Shown here in pieces: positions 52,255-62,290 of a stretch of 64,000 nucleotides of DNA (position 1 is its first letter; each line of letters starts with the position of its first letter). The position numbers and the translations under genes are program-made. The notes under the pieces were generated by a model. The model saw nothing but the letters and a program-made list of their open reading frames with translations. It did not search any database and was not told the origin of the DNA. Origin of the DNA: Agromyces salentinus (GTDB lineage: Bacteria; Actinomycetota; Actinomycetes; Actinomycetales; Microbacteriaceae); the NCBI RefSeq assembly GCF_009749395.1, contig NZ_WBIR01000014.1, positions 1-64,000 on the forward strand, written 5' to 3'.

Positions 52255-54357
52255 TCAGCCTAGCAGAGGCCGTGTTTTTCGCCCGTGAACAGCGGATGTC
52301 GCGGGCCTGACGCCCTCGGTGGCCGCCGTCCCGGCGGGCGTGAGCACGGGCGTCGGTTCCGGGCGCTTGGGTTCGCGACCGTCGCCGGCGGTCCGCCCCC
52401 TGAGCCGACGTGCCATCCAGGGCGCGGCGTGGCGGGCCAACCACTCCAGGTCGCCGACCTGGCGATCGCCGGCCGCTCCCCCGCCGGACATGCCCTCGCC
52501 GCCCGGCCGCGGCGCATCGTGCGCGGCCTGCTCGAGCTCGCCCAGGGCGGCGGCATCCGGCACGCCGAGGACGCGCGCGGCGGCGTAGGCGAGGACGCGG
52601 TGTCCGCCGGAGTTCAGGTGCACGCGGTCCTCGGCCCACATCGACGTGGCGCGGAGCTCGGGCAGCGCACCGACGTCGAGCAGGATCGCGCCCGTGTCGC
52701 GCGCGATGCCCCGCAGGCGCTCGGCGAAGGCAGTGAACCGCGACGCGTAGAGCCGCGACGCGGGCCGCCGCGGCATGAACGGGGTGACGAGCAGCACGTC
52801 CGCCCCGGTCGCGCGCAGCGCGGCGACGGCCTCCGCGAGCCGGTCCGCGAGGCCGTGCACGTCGGGGCGGGGTCCGACCAGGTCGTTCGCGCCGATGAAC
52901 ACGCTCACGAGGTCGGCCCGCATCGCCGTCGCGAGCGGGATCTGGGTCTCGACCGCGTCGGCCACCTTGCGGCTGCGCACGGCGACGTTGGCGTAGGCGA
53001 CCCGGTCGCCGTGGGGACTCGCGAGCGCGAGCAGCATCGCGAGGCGGTCGGCCCAGCCGCGGTACTCCCCCGCCGCCATCCGCGAGGCGTCGCAGAGTCC
53101 CTCGGTGAGCGAGTCGCCGACGGCGACGTAGCGATGCCAGCGCGGTGGCGACGGCGTCACCGGCGGCTGCGCCCGGCCGATCGCCGTCGCGGCCGGCGCA
53201 GCCGGAACCGGTGCCGGTGCTGCCCGTGTCGCGGCGATCGCGCGATCGTAGTGCGCCAGCAGCTCGTCGCCCAGGACGTCCCAGCCCCGTCCGAGCACCG
53301 CCTCGCGGGCGCGAAGGGCGAAGGCCCGCCGCTTGGCGTCGTCGCCGACGAGGTCGAGCACGCGGGCCCGGAACTCGGCGAGGTCGCCCGGCCGGTAGAG
53401 CCACCCGTCGATGCTGGACCCGACGAGGTCGAGGGGCCCGCCCCGTCCGACGGCGACCACCGGCACGCCGCTCGCGAGCGCCTCCTGGACGGTCTGGCAG
53501 AAGGTCTCGTTCTCGCCGGGGTGGACGAACACGTCGAAACCGGCCATCGCCTCGGCGAGCGCGTCGCCGCCCAGGAATCCGGTGAACGTCGCCCCCGGCA
53601 GCATCCGCTCGAGATGGGGACGCGACGGGCCGTCTCCCACGATGACGAGCCGGGTGCGCGGGAGGCCGGCGAGCGCACGCAGATCCTCGACCTGCTTCTC
53701 CGGGGCGAGCCGGCCGACGTAGCCGACGACCACCTCGTCGGCGACGGCGCCGGCGACATCCCGCCGCCACCGCGCGGTCCGGCGGGACGGGGAGAACCGC
53801 TCGGTGTCCACGCCCCGTCGCCAGAGCGCGATGCGGTCACGCTCGACGTCGAGCGAGGTGAGGCGTTCGATGGCCGAGGTCGAGGGGGCCAGCGTGATGG
53901 TGGCCCGCCGGTGCAGGCGGGAGACGTGCCTCGCGAGCGCCGGGGCGGCCCCCGGGATGCCGTAGCGCTCGGCGTAGCCGGGCACGTCGGTCTGGTAGAC
54001 GGCGACCGAGGGGACGCCGAGCAGTTCGGCGGCGGCGATGCCCCGCCAGCCGAGCACGAACGGGCTGGCGAGGTGCACGACGTCGGTGCCGTGCTCGCGC
54101 AGCACGCCGGCCAGGCGGTGGGCCCCGGCGAGCGCGATGCGCACCTCCGGATAGCTCGGCAGCGGCACCGACGGCACGAAGAGCGTCCGGGCACCGTGGA
54201 GCGACTCGTCGAGGGCTCCGCCGACGAGCCCGGAGCGCGGGGCGATCACGAGCGCCTCATGGCCTCGCCGATCGAGATGGCGGAGCACCTGGAGCAGGGA
54301 ATGCGTCACGTCGTTCATGTGCGGGAGGAACGATTCTGCGAGGAGTGCGACCTTCAC
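52255..54357 (-). CDS. Fusion of a GT4 glycosyltransferase and an SGNH/GDSL hydrolase
   Basis: One continuous 700-residue frame. Residues 1 to about 385 are a GT-B glycosyltransferase of the GT4 mannosyltransferase type: VKVALLAESFLPHMNDVTHS, VYQTDVPGYAERYGIPGA, VVGYVGRLAPEKQVEDLRAL, VIVGDGPSRPHLERM and the E-x7-E motif in GENETFCQTVQEALASGVP. A Pro/Ala linker follows. Residues 407 to about 620 are an SGNH hydrolase with YVAVGDSLTEGL (Ser416), GANDLVGPRP and DRVHLNSGGHRVLAYA (Asp/His). A basic tail ends the protein. No signal peptide is seen. The GTG start is forced by the family N-terminus; GGAGGG is unusually close to it. It probably makes and edits a glycolipid or glycan. Confidence 0.88.
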   Translation of the reverse strand: MKVALLAESFLPHMNDVTHSLLQVLRHLDRRGHEALVIAPRSGLVGGALDESLHGARTLFVPSVPLPSYPEVRIALAGAHRLAGVLREHGTDVVHLASPFVLGWRGIAAAELLGVPSVAVYQTDVPGYAERYGIPGAAPALARHVSRLHRRATITLAPSTSAIERLTSLDVERDRIALWRRGVDTERFSPSRRTARWRRDVAGAVADEVVVGYVGRLAPEKQVEDLRALAGLPRTRLVIVGDGPSRPHLERMLPGATFTGFLGGDALAEAMAGFDVFVHPGENETFCQTVQEALASGVPVVAVGRGGPLDLVGSSIDGWLYRPGDLAEFRARVLDLVGDDAKRRAFALRAREAVLGRGWDVLGDELLAHYDRAIAATRAAPAPVPAAPAATAIGRAQPPVTPSPPRWHRYVAVGDSLTEGLCDASRMAAGEYRGWADRLAMLLALASPHGDRVAYANVAVRSRKVADAVETQIPLATAMRADLVSVFIGANDLVGPRPDVHGLADRLAEAVAALRATGADVLLVTPFMPRRPASRLYASRFTAFAERLRGIARDTGAILLDVGALPELRATSMWAEDRVHLNSGGHRVLAYAAARVLGVPDAAALGELEQAAHDAPRPGGEGMSGGGAAGDRQVGDLEWLARHAAPWMARRLRGRTAGDGREPKRPEPTPVLTPAGTAATEGVRPATSAVHGRKTRPLLG

Positions 54358-54464
54358 CCCTCCAGCGTGACGGCCGGACGTGCGCGATGTCGTCGCATCG
54401 GCGCCCGGTCGCGCAACGTTCACCTGCCGGCCGCACCGGGTTGGGCGGCGCACCTCTGGACGTT

Positions 54465-54504
54465 CGCTATACACGCGTGTAACATCCGATCCATGCGTAT
54501 AGCG
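54465..54504. promoter_or_regulatory. Operator region of the TetR/ABC exporter unit
   Basis: A perfect 12-bp palindrome TACACGCGTGTA (54470-54481) overlaps the -10 element TAACAT (54480-54485), which ends 7 bases before the TetR ATG. A further 8-bp inverted repeat CGCTATAC/GTATAGCG (54465-54472, 54497-54504) brackets it and the start codon. Confidence 0.6.
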
Positions 54505-55191
54505 GATGTGCCGCCCCCCACGCTCCCGGCGGGTTCCAGGGCGGCCACGGCCGGTGCCGACGATCGCCCGAGCGACCTCACGACGCGGGCCAGGTTGCGC
54601 GACGCGGCCATCGAGTGCTTCGCCGCCGAGGGCTTCCCGGCCTCCGTGCGCACGATCGCAGCCCGCGCGGGCGTCAGCGCCGGACTCATCCGTCACCACT
54701 TCGGCTCCAAGGAGGCGCTCCGCGCCGAATGCGATGTCGAGGTGCTCGCCAGGCATCGCTCGCTCAAGGCCGAGGGACTCGCCGGCCCCGCCGCCGCGAT
54801 GGCCCAGCTCGCGGAGGCCGACGAGCACGGCGCGCTGCTCGTCTACATCCTCCGCAGCGTGCAGGACGGCAGCCCGGCCGGCACCGCCTTCGTCGAGCGC
54901 ATGATCGCCGACGCGCTCGCGTACTCCGAGGCCGCGGTCGCGGACGGCGTCCTCCGCCCCAGCCTCGATCCGCCTGGCCGGGCACGGCTGCTCGTGACGA
55001 ACGCGATCGGCGGCCTCATCGTGCAGCTCGCGATGCACCCCGAGATCCCCCTCGCCGACTTCAAGACGGTGCTGAAGACGACGCTCGACGAGATCGCCCT
55101 GCCCTCGATCGAGCTCTACACGTACGGCGTCTTCGCCGACAGCTCCTACCTCGACCAGTACCTGCTCTACATCGGCGATCCGCCTCGGTGA
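54493..55191 (+). CDS. TetR family regulator of the ABC exporter
   Basis: This 232-residue regulator has the helix-turn-helix [41 protein letters not shown] at about residues 50-88, and a helical ligand domain of the TetR_C type seen next to ABC-2 drug exporters ([53 protein letters not shown]). It precedes the exporter genes by 52 bases in the same direction, so it is probably in their operon and autoregulated through the palindrome over its -10 element. The ligand is unknown. Confidence 0.9.
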   Translation: MRIADVPPPTLPAGSRAATAGADDRPSDLTTRARLRDAAIECFAAEGFPASVRTIAARAGVSAGLIRHHFGSKEALRAECDVEVLARHRSLKAEGLAGPAAAMAQLAEADEHGALLVYILRSVQDGSPAGTAFVERMIADALAYSEAAVADGVLRPSLDPPGRARLLVTNAIGGLIVQLAMHPEIPLADFKTVLKTTLDEIALPSIELYTYGVFADSSYLDQYLLYIGDPPR

Positions 55192-55243
55192 GCGCGACGA
55201 GCGCACTCCCGACCATTCACCGACCCAGCAGCAAGGAACCGTC

Positions 55244-56185
55244 ATGAACGCAGCATCCACCCCGGCGATCGAGGTCGCCGGCCTCGTCAAGCGCTTCGGC
55301 GCCGTCACCGCCCTCGACGGGCTCGACCTCCGCGTCGAACGCGGCCAGGTCATGGGCTTCCTCGGGCCGAACGGCTCCGGCAAGTCCACCACCATCCGCA
55401 TCCTCCTCGGCATCGCCAGGGCGGATGCCGGCACCGCCCGCCTGCTCGGCGGCGACCCCTGGCGCGAGGCGGTCGAACTCCACCGTCGCATCGCCTACGT
55501 GCCCGGCGACGTGAACCTGTGGCCGAACCTCACGGGCGGACAGGCCATCGACATCCTGTCGCGGCTCCGCGGCGGCATCGACCGCGCCAGGCGGGACGCG
55601 CTCGTCGAGCGCTTCGACCTCGACCCGACGAAGAAGGCCCGGACGTACTCGAAGGGCAACCGGCAGAAGATCGCCCTCGTCGCGGCGCTCGCCTCCGACG
55701 CCGAGCTGCTGATCCTCGACGAGCCGACCTCCGGCCTCGATCCGCTCATGGAGGGCGTCTTCACCGACACCGTCCGCGAGCTGACGCGTGAGGGGCGGAG
55801 CGTCCTGCTCTCCAGCCACATCTTCGCCGAGGTCGAGAAGCTCTGCGACCAGGTCACCATCATCAGGGCCGGGCGGACGGTCGAGTCCGGCTCGCTCTCG
55901 GACCTCCGCCACCTGCACCGCACCTCCGTCTCCGTCGTGCTGCCGGGTGGCGCCGGCACCCTCGCCGAGCGCCGCGACCTGCACGACCTCGCCGCCGTGG
56001 GCGAGCACGTGAGCTTCACCGTCGACGATGCCGATCTCGGCTCGGTGCTCGCCGACCTGGCCGCCCGCTCCCCGCGATCGCTCGTCTCGACGCCGCCGTC
56101 GCTCGAGGACCTCTTCCTGCGGCACTACGGCATCGACCTCCCCGCCGCGGGCGCCGCCGCCGCCGACGCGGTGAGCGCATCATGA
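55244..56185 (+). CDS. ABC transporter ATP-binding protein (DrrA-like)
   Basis: This 313-residue ATPase has Walker [21 protein letters not shown]-loop region [18 protein letters not shown], signature [17 protein letters not shown] (a variant in which LSGGQ has become YSKGN), Walker [18 protein letters not shown] and the switch histidine in [16 protein letters not shown]-terminal domain of about 80 residues follows, as in drug and antibiotic exporters. AAGGAA precedes the ATG. It overlaps the permease gene by 4 bases. Confidence 0.94.
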   Translation: MNAASTPAIEVAGLVKRFGAVTALDGLDLRVERGQVMGFLGPNGSGKSTTIRILLGIARADAGTARLLGGDPWREAVELHRRIAYVPGDVNLWPNLTGGQAIDILSRLRGGIDRARRDALVERFDLDPTKKARTYSKGNRQKIALVAALASDAELLILDEPTSGLDPLMEGVFTDTVRELTREGRSVLLSSHIFAEVEKLCDQVTIIRAGRTVESGSLSDLRHLHRTSVSVVLPGGAGTLAERRDLHDLAAVGEHVSFTVDDADLGSVLADLAARSPRSLVSTPPSLEDLFLRHYGIDLPAAGAAAADAVSAS

Positions 56186-57840
56186 CCGCGCTCGCACCGG
56201 TCCGGCCCGGCGAGGCGACCCCCGGCCACGCGACCCCGGTCGCGACCTTCGCCGGGTTCCCCGACCTGACCGCGTTCATCCTTCGCCGGAACTGGCTGCG
56301 CCTCGCGCTGTGGGTCGTGATCCTCGTGGCGATGGTCGCGATGGTGTTCGAGTCCCAGCGCGTCGCCTTCCCGACGCAGGAATCGCGCGACGCGTATGCC
56401 GCGGTCGCGAACACCCCGGCCGTGGCCGCCCTCACCGGACTGCCCTACGGCGCGGGCACCCTCGGCGGCATCCTGAACATCAAGATCTGGATGACGCTCG
56501 CGGTCGCGATCGCGTTCGCCTCGATCTTCCTCGTGACGAGGAACGGCCGGGCCGAGGAGGAGGCCGGCCGCACCGAACTCCTCCGCGCCGGCGCCGTCGG
56601 GCACCACGCCTACAGCCTCGCGAACCAACTCGTGGTCGGCGGGCTCAGCATCGCCGTGGGCCTGCTCATCGGGCTCACGTGCATCGGCCTCGGGCTCCCG
56701 GCCGAGGGCTCGCTCGCGATGGGGGCCTCGATCGCGGGCGTCGGCCTCGCCTTCCTCGGCATCGCCGCCGTCGCGGGGCAGCTCACCTCGACGAGCCGGG
56801 CGGCGAACTCGCTCGCCTCGATCGTGCTGGGCGCGGCCTACCTGGTCCGCGCCGTCGCCGACGTGCAGGCCGAGGGCGACACCCCGAGCCCGTTGAGCTG
56901 GGCATCCCCCATCGGCTGGGCGCAGAACATGCGATCCTTCGGCGAGAACACCTGGTGGCCCCTCCTCCTCCTCGTCGGACTCGGAGTCGGCGGATGCCTC
57001 GTCGCCGCGGCCATCGAGTCCCGGCGCGACGTCGGAGCCGGCGTCCTGCCCGACCGGCCCGGACCCGCACGCGCCAGCCGATCGCTCGGCACGACCCTCG
57101 GGCTGGCCGTGCGCCTCCAGCGCGGACCCATGATCGGCTGGCTCGCCGGCGGCCTGCTCGGCGGCGCGTTCTACGGCGGCGTCGCGAACGCCATGTCGGA
57201 CCTGCCTGCGTCGGGGAGCCCGATGGCGGAGGTCTTCGCCGCGGGCGCGGACACCATGCTCGACGGCCTGCTGGGGCTGTTGGTCATGGTCGCGGCCATG
57301 GTCGCCGCCGGCTATGCCGTGCAGGCGGCCACGGCCGTGCGCCTCGAGGAGGCATCCGGCCGCCTGGAGCCGCAGATCGCGGGAGCGGTCTCGCGCACGA
57401 CGTGGGCCCTGGCGCACTACCTGCTCGCGGCCGTGTGGGGCGTCGTCATCCTCGCAGGATCCGGGCTCGTCTTCGGCATCGCGTTCGCCGCGACCTCGTC
57501 GGACCCGGAGCAGGTCGGGATAATCTTCGCCGCGTCGCTCGCGTACATCCCGACCCTGTTCGTCCTCACCGGCGTGGCGGTGCTGCTGACGGGCTGGCTC
57601 CCGCGCGCCACGGTGCTCATCGCGTGGATCGTCTTCGGCGCCAGCGCCGTGATCGCGATCTTCGGACCCCTGTTCTCGTTGTCCGAGGAGGCGATCGCGG
57701 CCACCCCCTTCGCGGCCACGCCGCGCGTGCCGGGCGTCGAGTTCGAGCCGCTGCCGCTCGTGGTGCTCTCCGTCATCGCGCTCGCGCTCTGGATCCTCGG
57801 GCTCCTGCGCTTCCGCGCACGCGACCTGACGCAGGCGTGA
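56182..57840 (+). CDS. ABC-2 type exporter permease (polyketide/antibiotic-type)
   Basis: This 552-residue membrane protein has about twelve helices in two similar halves, which suggests that one polypeptide forms the whole channel. Segments include [55 protein letters not shown] and, in the second half, [34 protein letters not shown]. The twice-occurring RxEEEAGRxELL/[10 protein letters not shown] element is typical of this exporter group (TipA/daunorubicin-like and heterologues). The substrate is unknown. A strong terminator follows. Confidence 0.9.
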   Translation: MTALAPVRPGEATPGHATPVATFAGFPDLTAFILRRNWLRLALWVVILVAMVAMVFESQRVAFPTQESRDAYAAVANTPAVAALTGLPYGAGTLGGILNIKIWMTLAVAIAFASIFLVTRNGRAEEEAGRTELLRAGAVGHHAYSLANQLVVGGLSIAVGLLIGLTCIGLGLPAEGSLAMGASIAGVGLAFLGIAAVAGQLTSTSRAANSLASIVLGAAYLVRAVADVQAEGDTPSPLSWASPIGWAQNMRSFGENTWWPLLLLVGLGVGGCLVAAAIESRRDVGAGVLPDRPGPARASRSLGTTLGLAVRLQRGPMIGWLAGGLLGGAFYGGVANAMSDLPASGSPMAEVFAAGADTMLDGLLGLLVMVAAMVAAGYAVQAATAVRLEEASGRLEPQIAGAVSRTTWALAHYLLAAVWGVVILAGSGLVFGIAFAATSSDPEQVGIIFAASLAYIPTLFVLTGVAVLLTGWLPRATVLIAWIVFGASAVIAIFGPLFSLSEEAIAATPFAATPRVPGVEFEPLPLVVLSVIALALWILGLLRFRARDLTQA

Positions 57841-57843
57841 GCT

Positions 57844-57876
57844 GCCGGGCGGGCGCGTCCGCCGCGCCCGCCCGGC
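57844..57876 (+). terminator. Strong terminator after the ABC exporter
   Basis: A perfect 14-bp stem (57844-57857 with 57863-57876) with loop TCCGC starts 3 bases after the permease stop. It ends 1 base before the -10 of the next gene. Confidence 0.75.
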
Positions 57877-57877
57877 C

Positions 57878-57883
57878 TAGACT
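57878..57883 (+). promoter_or_regulatory. Leaderless -10 element of the DUF5302 gene
   Basis: TAGACT ends 6 bases before the ATG at 57890. The terminator stem fills the region where a -35 would lie. Confidence 0.5.
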
Positions 57884-57889
57884 GGGCCC

Positions 57890-58093
57890 ATGACTTCGGA
57901 CGACGACAAGACCACCGGCGCCACGAGCAACGGCCCCTCCGAGGACGTCAAGCGCAAGTTCCGCGAGGCGCTCGAGCGCAAGAACAAGCAGCAGCACCGC
58001 GGCGAGGCGCACCTCGACGGCCGCGGCGCGGTCGACCACGCGCAGGGCAACGCGGCCACGAAGCAGGAGTTCCGCCGCAAGAGCGGAGGCTGA
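57890..58093 (+). CDS. DUF5302 family small protein
   Basis: This 67-residue hydrophilic protein matches a short actinobacterial family: EDVKRKFREALERKNKQQHRGEAH, then GRGAVDHAQGNAATKQEFRRKSGG. The ending KxxFRRKSG is the family mark. It is highly charged with no membrane segment; one helix and a disordered tail are expected. No function is known to me. It has its own leaderless promoter directly after a terminator, so it is an independent gene. Confidence 0.88.
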   Translation: MTSDDDKTTGATSNGPSEDVKRKFREALERKNKQQHRGEAHLDGRGAVDHAQGNAATKQEFRRKSGG

Positions 58094-58189
58094 TCGGCGC
58101 GCGCGGTCTCGGTGCCTGCACTGGTTCCGCCGCGGCATCCGCCTCGCTAGCATGTGGCCGACCACCCCAGGTCTCCCACAGGAGGCATG

Positions 58190-61100
58190 ATGTCCGAGTC
58201 CCCGCACGACTACGTGCTGCTGCACCTCGAACCGCCGTCGTCGACGGCGCCCGCCGAGCGCACGTACGGCCGGTTCCCCGACCGGCACGGCCGCGACCTC
58301 GCACCCGACGCCGCGGTCGAGGCGTTCACGGGGGCGCCGGATGCCGCGGAGGACCCGAACCCGCGCGTCTTCCTGCCGCGCGGCGCATCGCCGTATCACG
58401 CGCGCGGCCTGCGCATCGCGCTCGCGATGAAGGGCGGCGTCAGCCTCGCCGTCTGGATCGGCGGGGCGATCGCCGAGCTCGACATCCTGCGGCGCATCCG
58501 GATCTTCCGCCTCGAGGGGGACGCGACCCCGCGCGCGCTGCTCATCCATCCCTCGACCGTGACGACGAGGGGCCGTGACGGCGGAGATGACGGGGGTGCG
58601 GAGGCCGCGGAGGCCGCCCACGCCGCCGCGGTCGCGGAGTCGAGCCTGCTCGCCCGCGCCGACCGGTACGCCCGCCTGCTCTCCGATCGCGGCTACGACC
58701 GGGTCGAGTTCGACGTCCTCGCCGGTGCGAGCGCCGGCGGGCTCAACGCCGTCATGTACGCCGTGGCGCAACGGGCAGGGGTCGGGCTCGAGGGCATCCT
58801 CGGGACCTGGCTGACGACGGGCTCGGCCTGGGGCCTGCTGCAGACCGGCAAGCCCGGGGCGTTCGACTCCGTCCTCCGCGGCGACGAGTACTTCTGGGTC
58901 GAGCTCGCCGAGGCGCTCGAGCGCATCGCCACGGGTCACGTGCGCGGCGACGCCGACGGCGGGAGCCCGCCCACGAACCCGCCGCATCCCGCCCTGGCCG
59001 CCCCGCACGTGGTCGTGGACCTCTCGGCGACCCTCATCGACGCCAAGGACACCACCGAGCGCAGCACCGCGGAGGGTCACGCGCACTTCCGGTTCGTCGG
59101 CACCGACCACGACGACGTCGAGGACCGGGGCATCCCGGGCCGCGGTGCCGATCCGGAGGGCCGGGACATCGCATACGCGCGACTCGCGTACGCGGCGAGG
59201 TCCACCTCCTCGTTCCCGGGAGCCTTCGAGCCGGCGCTCATCTACTCCGACTCCGAGCCCCTGAAGCAACGCGACCGCTCGAGCCCGCCCGACATGCGCA
59301 ACGTCTTCAGCGCGCACCGGCAGGATGGTTGGTCGCATCCGTTCCGCGTGGTCGACGGCGGGGTGCTCGACAACATCCCGATCGACCGAGCGCTCCGCGC
59401 CGTGCGCAACATCCCCGCCAACGAGCACGTGAACCGGGCCCTCGTCTACCTCGACCCGTCGCCCAAGGAGAGCTCGCGCTGGCGCCTGCGGGCCACCGAG
59501 TACAAGGGACCCGCACCCGAGCTCCCGGCGGACCCGAAGACGACCCGCTCCGACCCGCTCTCGCGGTTCACCTTCGCGGTGCTCTCGGCGGTCCGCAAGC
59601 GGAGCGGCGCCGAGTCCGGCGAGGACGAGATCGACGCCGTCTACGAGGAGCGCACGAAGGCGCTCGTCCGGAAGGGGCGGGAGGAGATGCTCGCGGTGCG
59701 GCTGGACGCCCGGACCACGGCCGGGGAGGATCCCGCGTCCGCGGTGAGTTCGCTCGCGGCCTTCGCACGCCTGCGTTCGACGACCGATGCCGAGTTCCTC
59801 GGGATGGTCTTCAGCCGGCCGGGCGAATGGACGCTCGGCACGAATCTCGACGGACGCCGGCCCCGCCGAGCCCTGGACCGGACGAGCATCGGCAGGTTCG
59901 AGCGCGCCCTCCGTGCAGCGCTCGACGACCTCAGCCGCGGCGAGCCGGTGGGCGACGTGCCGGCCGATGCGGTGTCGCGGGGCGCGCAGACCCTCGTGGA
60001 CGCGGCGTTCTGCACCCTCGCCTGGGTCCGCGCGATCGAGGACCAGAGCTTCCGCGCGACCTCCCTGCACGCGCTGGACGCGGCGCTCGCCCAGACGCCC
60101 GGGACCGCGACGACGACGCGGGCGGTGCTCCGCGAACGCCTGTACCGGGTCCTGCGACAGGCTCGTGACCTGCGCGACGACGCGGTCGATCGGACGCTCG
60201 ACGAGATCGACCGGATCCCCGCGTTCGAGGTCCCGATCGGGAACGGGCATGTGGGGCGACTCGTCTCGACCTGGCTCGAGGAGAACGCCGACCGCCAGCG
60301 CCTGCGCGACGAGCTCTGGCTCGGGCTCGACGAGATCGTGGAGTGGCTCCAGCACGCGAGCGCCGTCGTGGCGGCGTCGGGTCGCGGACGGTGGGACGAG
60401 ACCCCGTGGCACCGGATGCCGCCAGCCGGCACCCGACTGCCGGCCACGGACCTCCCGCTGATCTTCGCGGGCAGCGGGATGCCCACCGCCTCCTCGACCG
60501 TGCGATTCCACCGCATCGGCTCGGACACCCAACCCGCCGACGTCGCGGGCTATCGCACGCTGCTCGATGCCCAGATCCTCGAGGGCTACCGGGCCGCCCT
60601 CGCGAAGACGGATCGCGAGCTGGACGACGACACCGTCTCGCGCCTCCTCGACGAGCGCGAGCTGCGCTCATCCTCCAAGCTCGCGGGGCTGCGCGTCGCC
60701 AACTTCGCCGGGTTCCTCAGTGCCGAATGGCGCCGCAACGACTGGTGGTGGGGACGACTCGATGCGGCTGCCGGCATCGTGGAGCTCCTCGAGAGCATGG
60801 AACCCGCCCCGCAGGTCGAGTCCCCCAGCGCCGACAACCTCGACCCGGTGCACGAGGCCCTCCTGCGCGAACTCGACGCGAGCGACGAACGTCCATACGC
60901 GCGACGGGTCGCGTCCGGCGGCGAGCCCGCCGATGCCGACGCCGTGCGCGCGCGGATGGTGCGCGGCACGCAGGACCTCGAATCGCTCGGCTCCGGGTAC
61001 CGGGTCGCGCTCGCCTCGCGGGTCGTCCGGGTCGCCTCGCCGGCGCTCGTGCGCGAGAGCGGCCTGCTCTCCCCCACGCGCGTCTCGCAATGGCTCCTCC

Positions 61101-62200
61101 GTCCGGTGCTCGTCCTCGCACCCGCGATACTCTCGCCGCCCCGGCTCATGCTCGCGGCGATCATCCTCGTCTGCGGGCTCATGCTCGCGCTCCGCGAGCT
61201 GACCGGAGACCTGAGCACCTCATCGGCCCTCGCCCGGAGCTGGGGGTGGGCGACGGCCGCAACGGTCGTCGCGGCGCTCATCGCCGGCATCCGGCTGCTC
61301 GGCGGACGATCGGCGCATCGGAAACGCCGCGCGGCCGTGGACAAGGTCACGAACACGGAGGACCGGGCTCGCCGGGTCATCGACCTGGCCGAACGTCGCG
61401 CGCGTGCGCCGCGGGCGATCCTCGTCGCGCTCACCGCGGTGCTCGTCGTCGTCTTCGGGTGGACTTCGCTCGCCTTCGGCCTCTGGACCCTGCCGTTCTG
61501 GGTGGCGCTCGCCGCGCTCGTCACCGTGACCGAGATCGCGAACCACCAACTGCAGACGGTGGCGTCGGCGCGGCGGTCGCGCCCCGGTCGGTGGATTCTG
61601 CTCGGCGCGCTCGGCCTCCTCGCGCTCTCGGCGACGGCGTTCCTGCCGATGCTCGCCCTCGATCCGCTCGCGGCCCAGCTCCCCTCGCCGTGGGGATCGA
61701 TCGCCTGGCGCGTCATCGCCTCGGCACTCGTCGTCGCCGGGCTCGCGCTCACGCTGCTCTCGCAGGCCCTGCGGCCGCTGCACCTGGCGGTCGTCACGCT
61801 CGTGACGGTCATCGCGACGGTCGCGACCGTGACCCTGTCGACCTGGCTCGCCTCTCTCGACGACGTGCGCGTCGCGGCCGCGGATGCCGCGACGGTCGTG
61901 ATCGAGTCCGGCGTGACCGGGATCCAGGCCTGGATCGGCTTCGTCGTCGCCGCCTGGGTGGCCGGCACGGTCCTGTGGTGGGCGCCCTGGTTCCGCGGCG
62001 CGGAGACGGGGGCGGACGCGATGCCCGACGACCGGGTCTACGACCTCGACCCCGGCTCTCTCGTACGCACGGGCGCGTCGAGGCGGCGTTCCACCACCGC
62101 GGCGACGGCGCCGGCCGCGCCGACCACCGGACCCACGCCGATCCCGGAGCCGGCGACCGCAGGCGCCCAGCCCGCGGCACCCACCCCGACGGGCGGCTGA
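58190..62200 (+). CDS. Patatin-like phospholipase with DUF3376-type region and membrane C-terminus
   Basis: About 1,336 residues. The patatin domain (residues 75-430) has the oxyanion glycines in ALAMKGGVSLAVWIGGAIAELD, the nucleophile Ser181 in VLAGASAGGLNAVMYAVA and catalytic Asp389 in RVVDGGVLDNIPIDRAL. A long region of about 500 residues resembles the actinobacterial patatin/DUF3376 proteins. After residue 960 come about eight membrane helices (VLVLAPAILSPPRLMLAAIILVCGLMLAL onward), and the end is Pro/Thr/Ala-rich. It may hydrolyse membrane lipids from the cytoplasmic side. GGAGG lies before two consecutive ATGs (58187 and 58190), and either may be used. Confidence 0.87.
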   Translation: MSESPHDYVLLHLEPPSSTAPAERTYGRFPDRHGRDLAPDAAVEAFTGAPDAAEDPNPRVFLPRGASPYHARGLRIALAMKGGVSLAVWIGGAIAELDILRRIRIFRLEGDATPRALLIHPSTVTTRGRDGGDDGGAEAAEAAHAAAVAESSLLARADRYARLLSDRGYDRVEFDVLAGASAGGLNAVMYAVAQRAGVGLEGILGTWLTTGSAWGLLQTGKPGAFDSVLRGDEYFWVELAEALERIATGHVRGDADGGSPPTNPPHPALAAPHVVVDLSATLIDAKDTTERSTAEGHAHFRFVGTDHDDVEDRGIPGRGADPEGRDIAYARLAYAARSTSSFPGAFEPALIYSDSEPLKQRDRSSPPDMRNVFSAHRQDGWSHPFRVVDGGVLDNIPIDRALRAVRNIPANEHVNRALVYLDPSPKESSRWRLRATEYKGPAPELPADPKTTRSDPLSRFTFAVLSAVRKRSGAESGEDEIDAVYEERTKALVRKGREEMLAVRLDARTTAGEDPASAVSSLAAFARLRSTTDAEFLGMVFSRPGEWTLGTNLDGRRPRRALDRTSIGRFERALRAALDDLSRGEPVGDVPADAVSRGAQTLVDAAFCTLAWVRAIEDQSFRATSLHALDAALAQTPGTATTTRAVLRERLYRVLRQARDLRDDAVDRTLDEIDRIPAFEVPIGNGHVGRLVSTWLEENADRQRLRDELWLGLDEIVEWLQHASAVVAASGRGRWDETPWHRMPPAGTRLPATDLPLIFAGSGMPTASSTVRFHRIGSDTQPADVAGYRTLLDAQILEGYRAALAKTDRELDDDTVSRLLDERELRSSSKLAGLRVANFAGFLSAEWRRNDWWWGRLDAAAGIVELLESMEPAPQVESPSADNLDPVHEALLRELDASDERPYARRVASGGEPADADAVRARMVRGTQDLESLGSGYRVALASRVVRVASPALVRESGLLSPTRVSQWLLRPVLVLAPAILSPPRLMLAAIILVCGLMLALRELTGDLSTSSALARSWGWATAATVVAALIAGIRLLGGRSAHRKRRAAVDKVTNTEDRARRVIDLAERRARAPRAILVALTAVLVVVFGWTSLAFGLWTLPFWVALAALVTVTEIANHQLQTVASARRSRPGRWILLGALGLLALSATAFLPMLALDPLAAQLPSPWGSIAWRVIASALVVAGLALTLLSQALRPLHLAVVTLVTVIATVATVTLSTWLASLDDVRVAAADAATVVIESGVTGIQAWIGFVVAAWVAGTVLWWAPWFRGAETGADAMPDDRVYDLDPGSLVRTGASRRRSTTAATAPAAPTTGPTPIPEPATAGAQPAAPTPTGG

Positions 62201-62290
62201 CGCGGGCGCATCCGGCGCGGCATCCCTCCGCGGCATCCGACCGCGCCCCCTGCGAACCTGCCGTTCACCTCGCCGCGGTACAACCGGTGC

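Noticed and set aside
52255-57840. Antibiotic biosynthetic cluster around the ABC exporter
   Set aside because: There is an exporter, a TetR and a glycosyltransferase but no synthase, synthetase or precursor peptide gene. Resistance or envelope export is a simpler reading.
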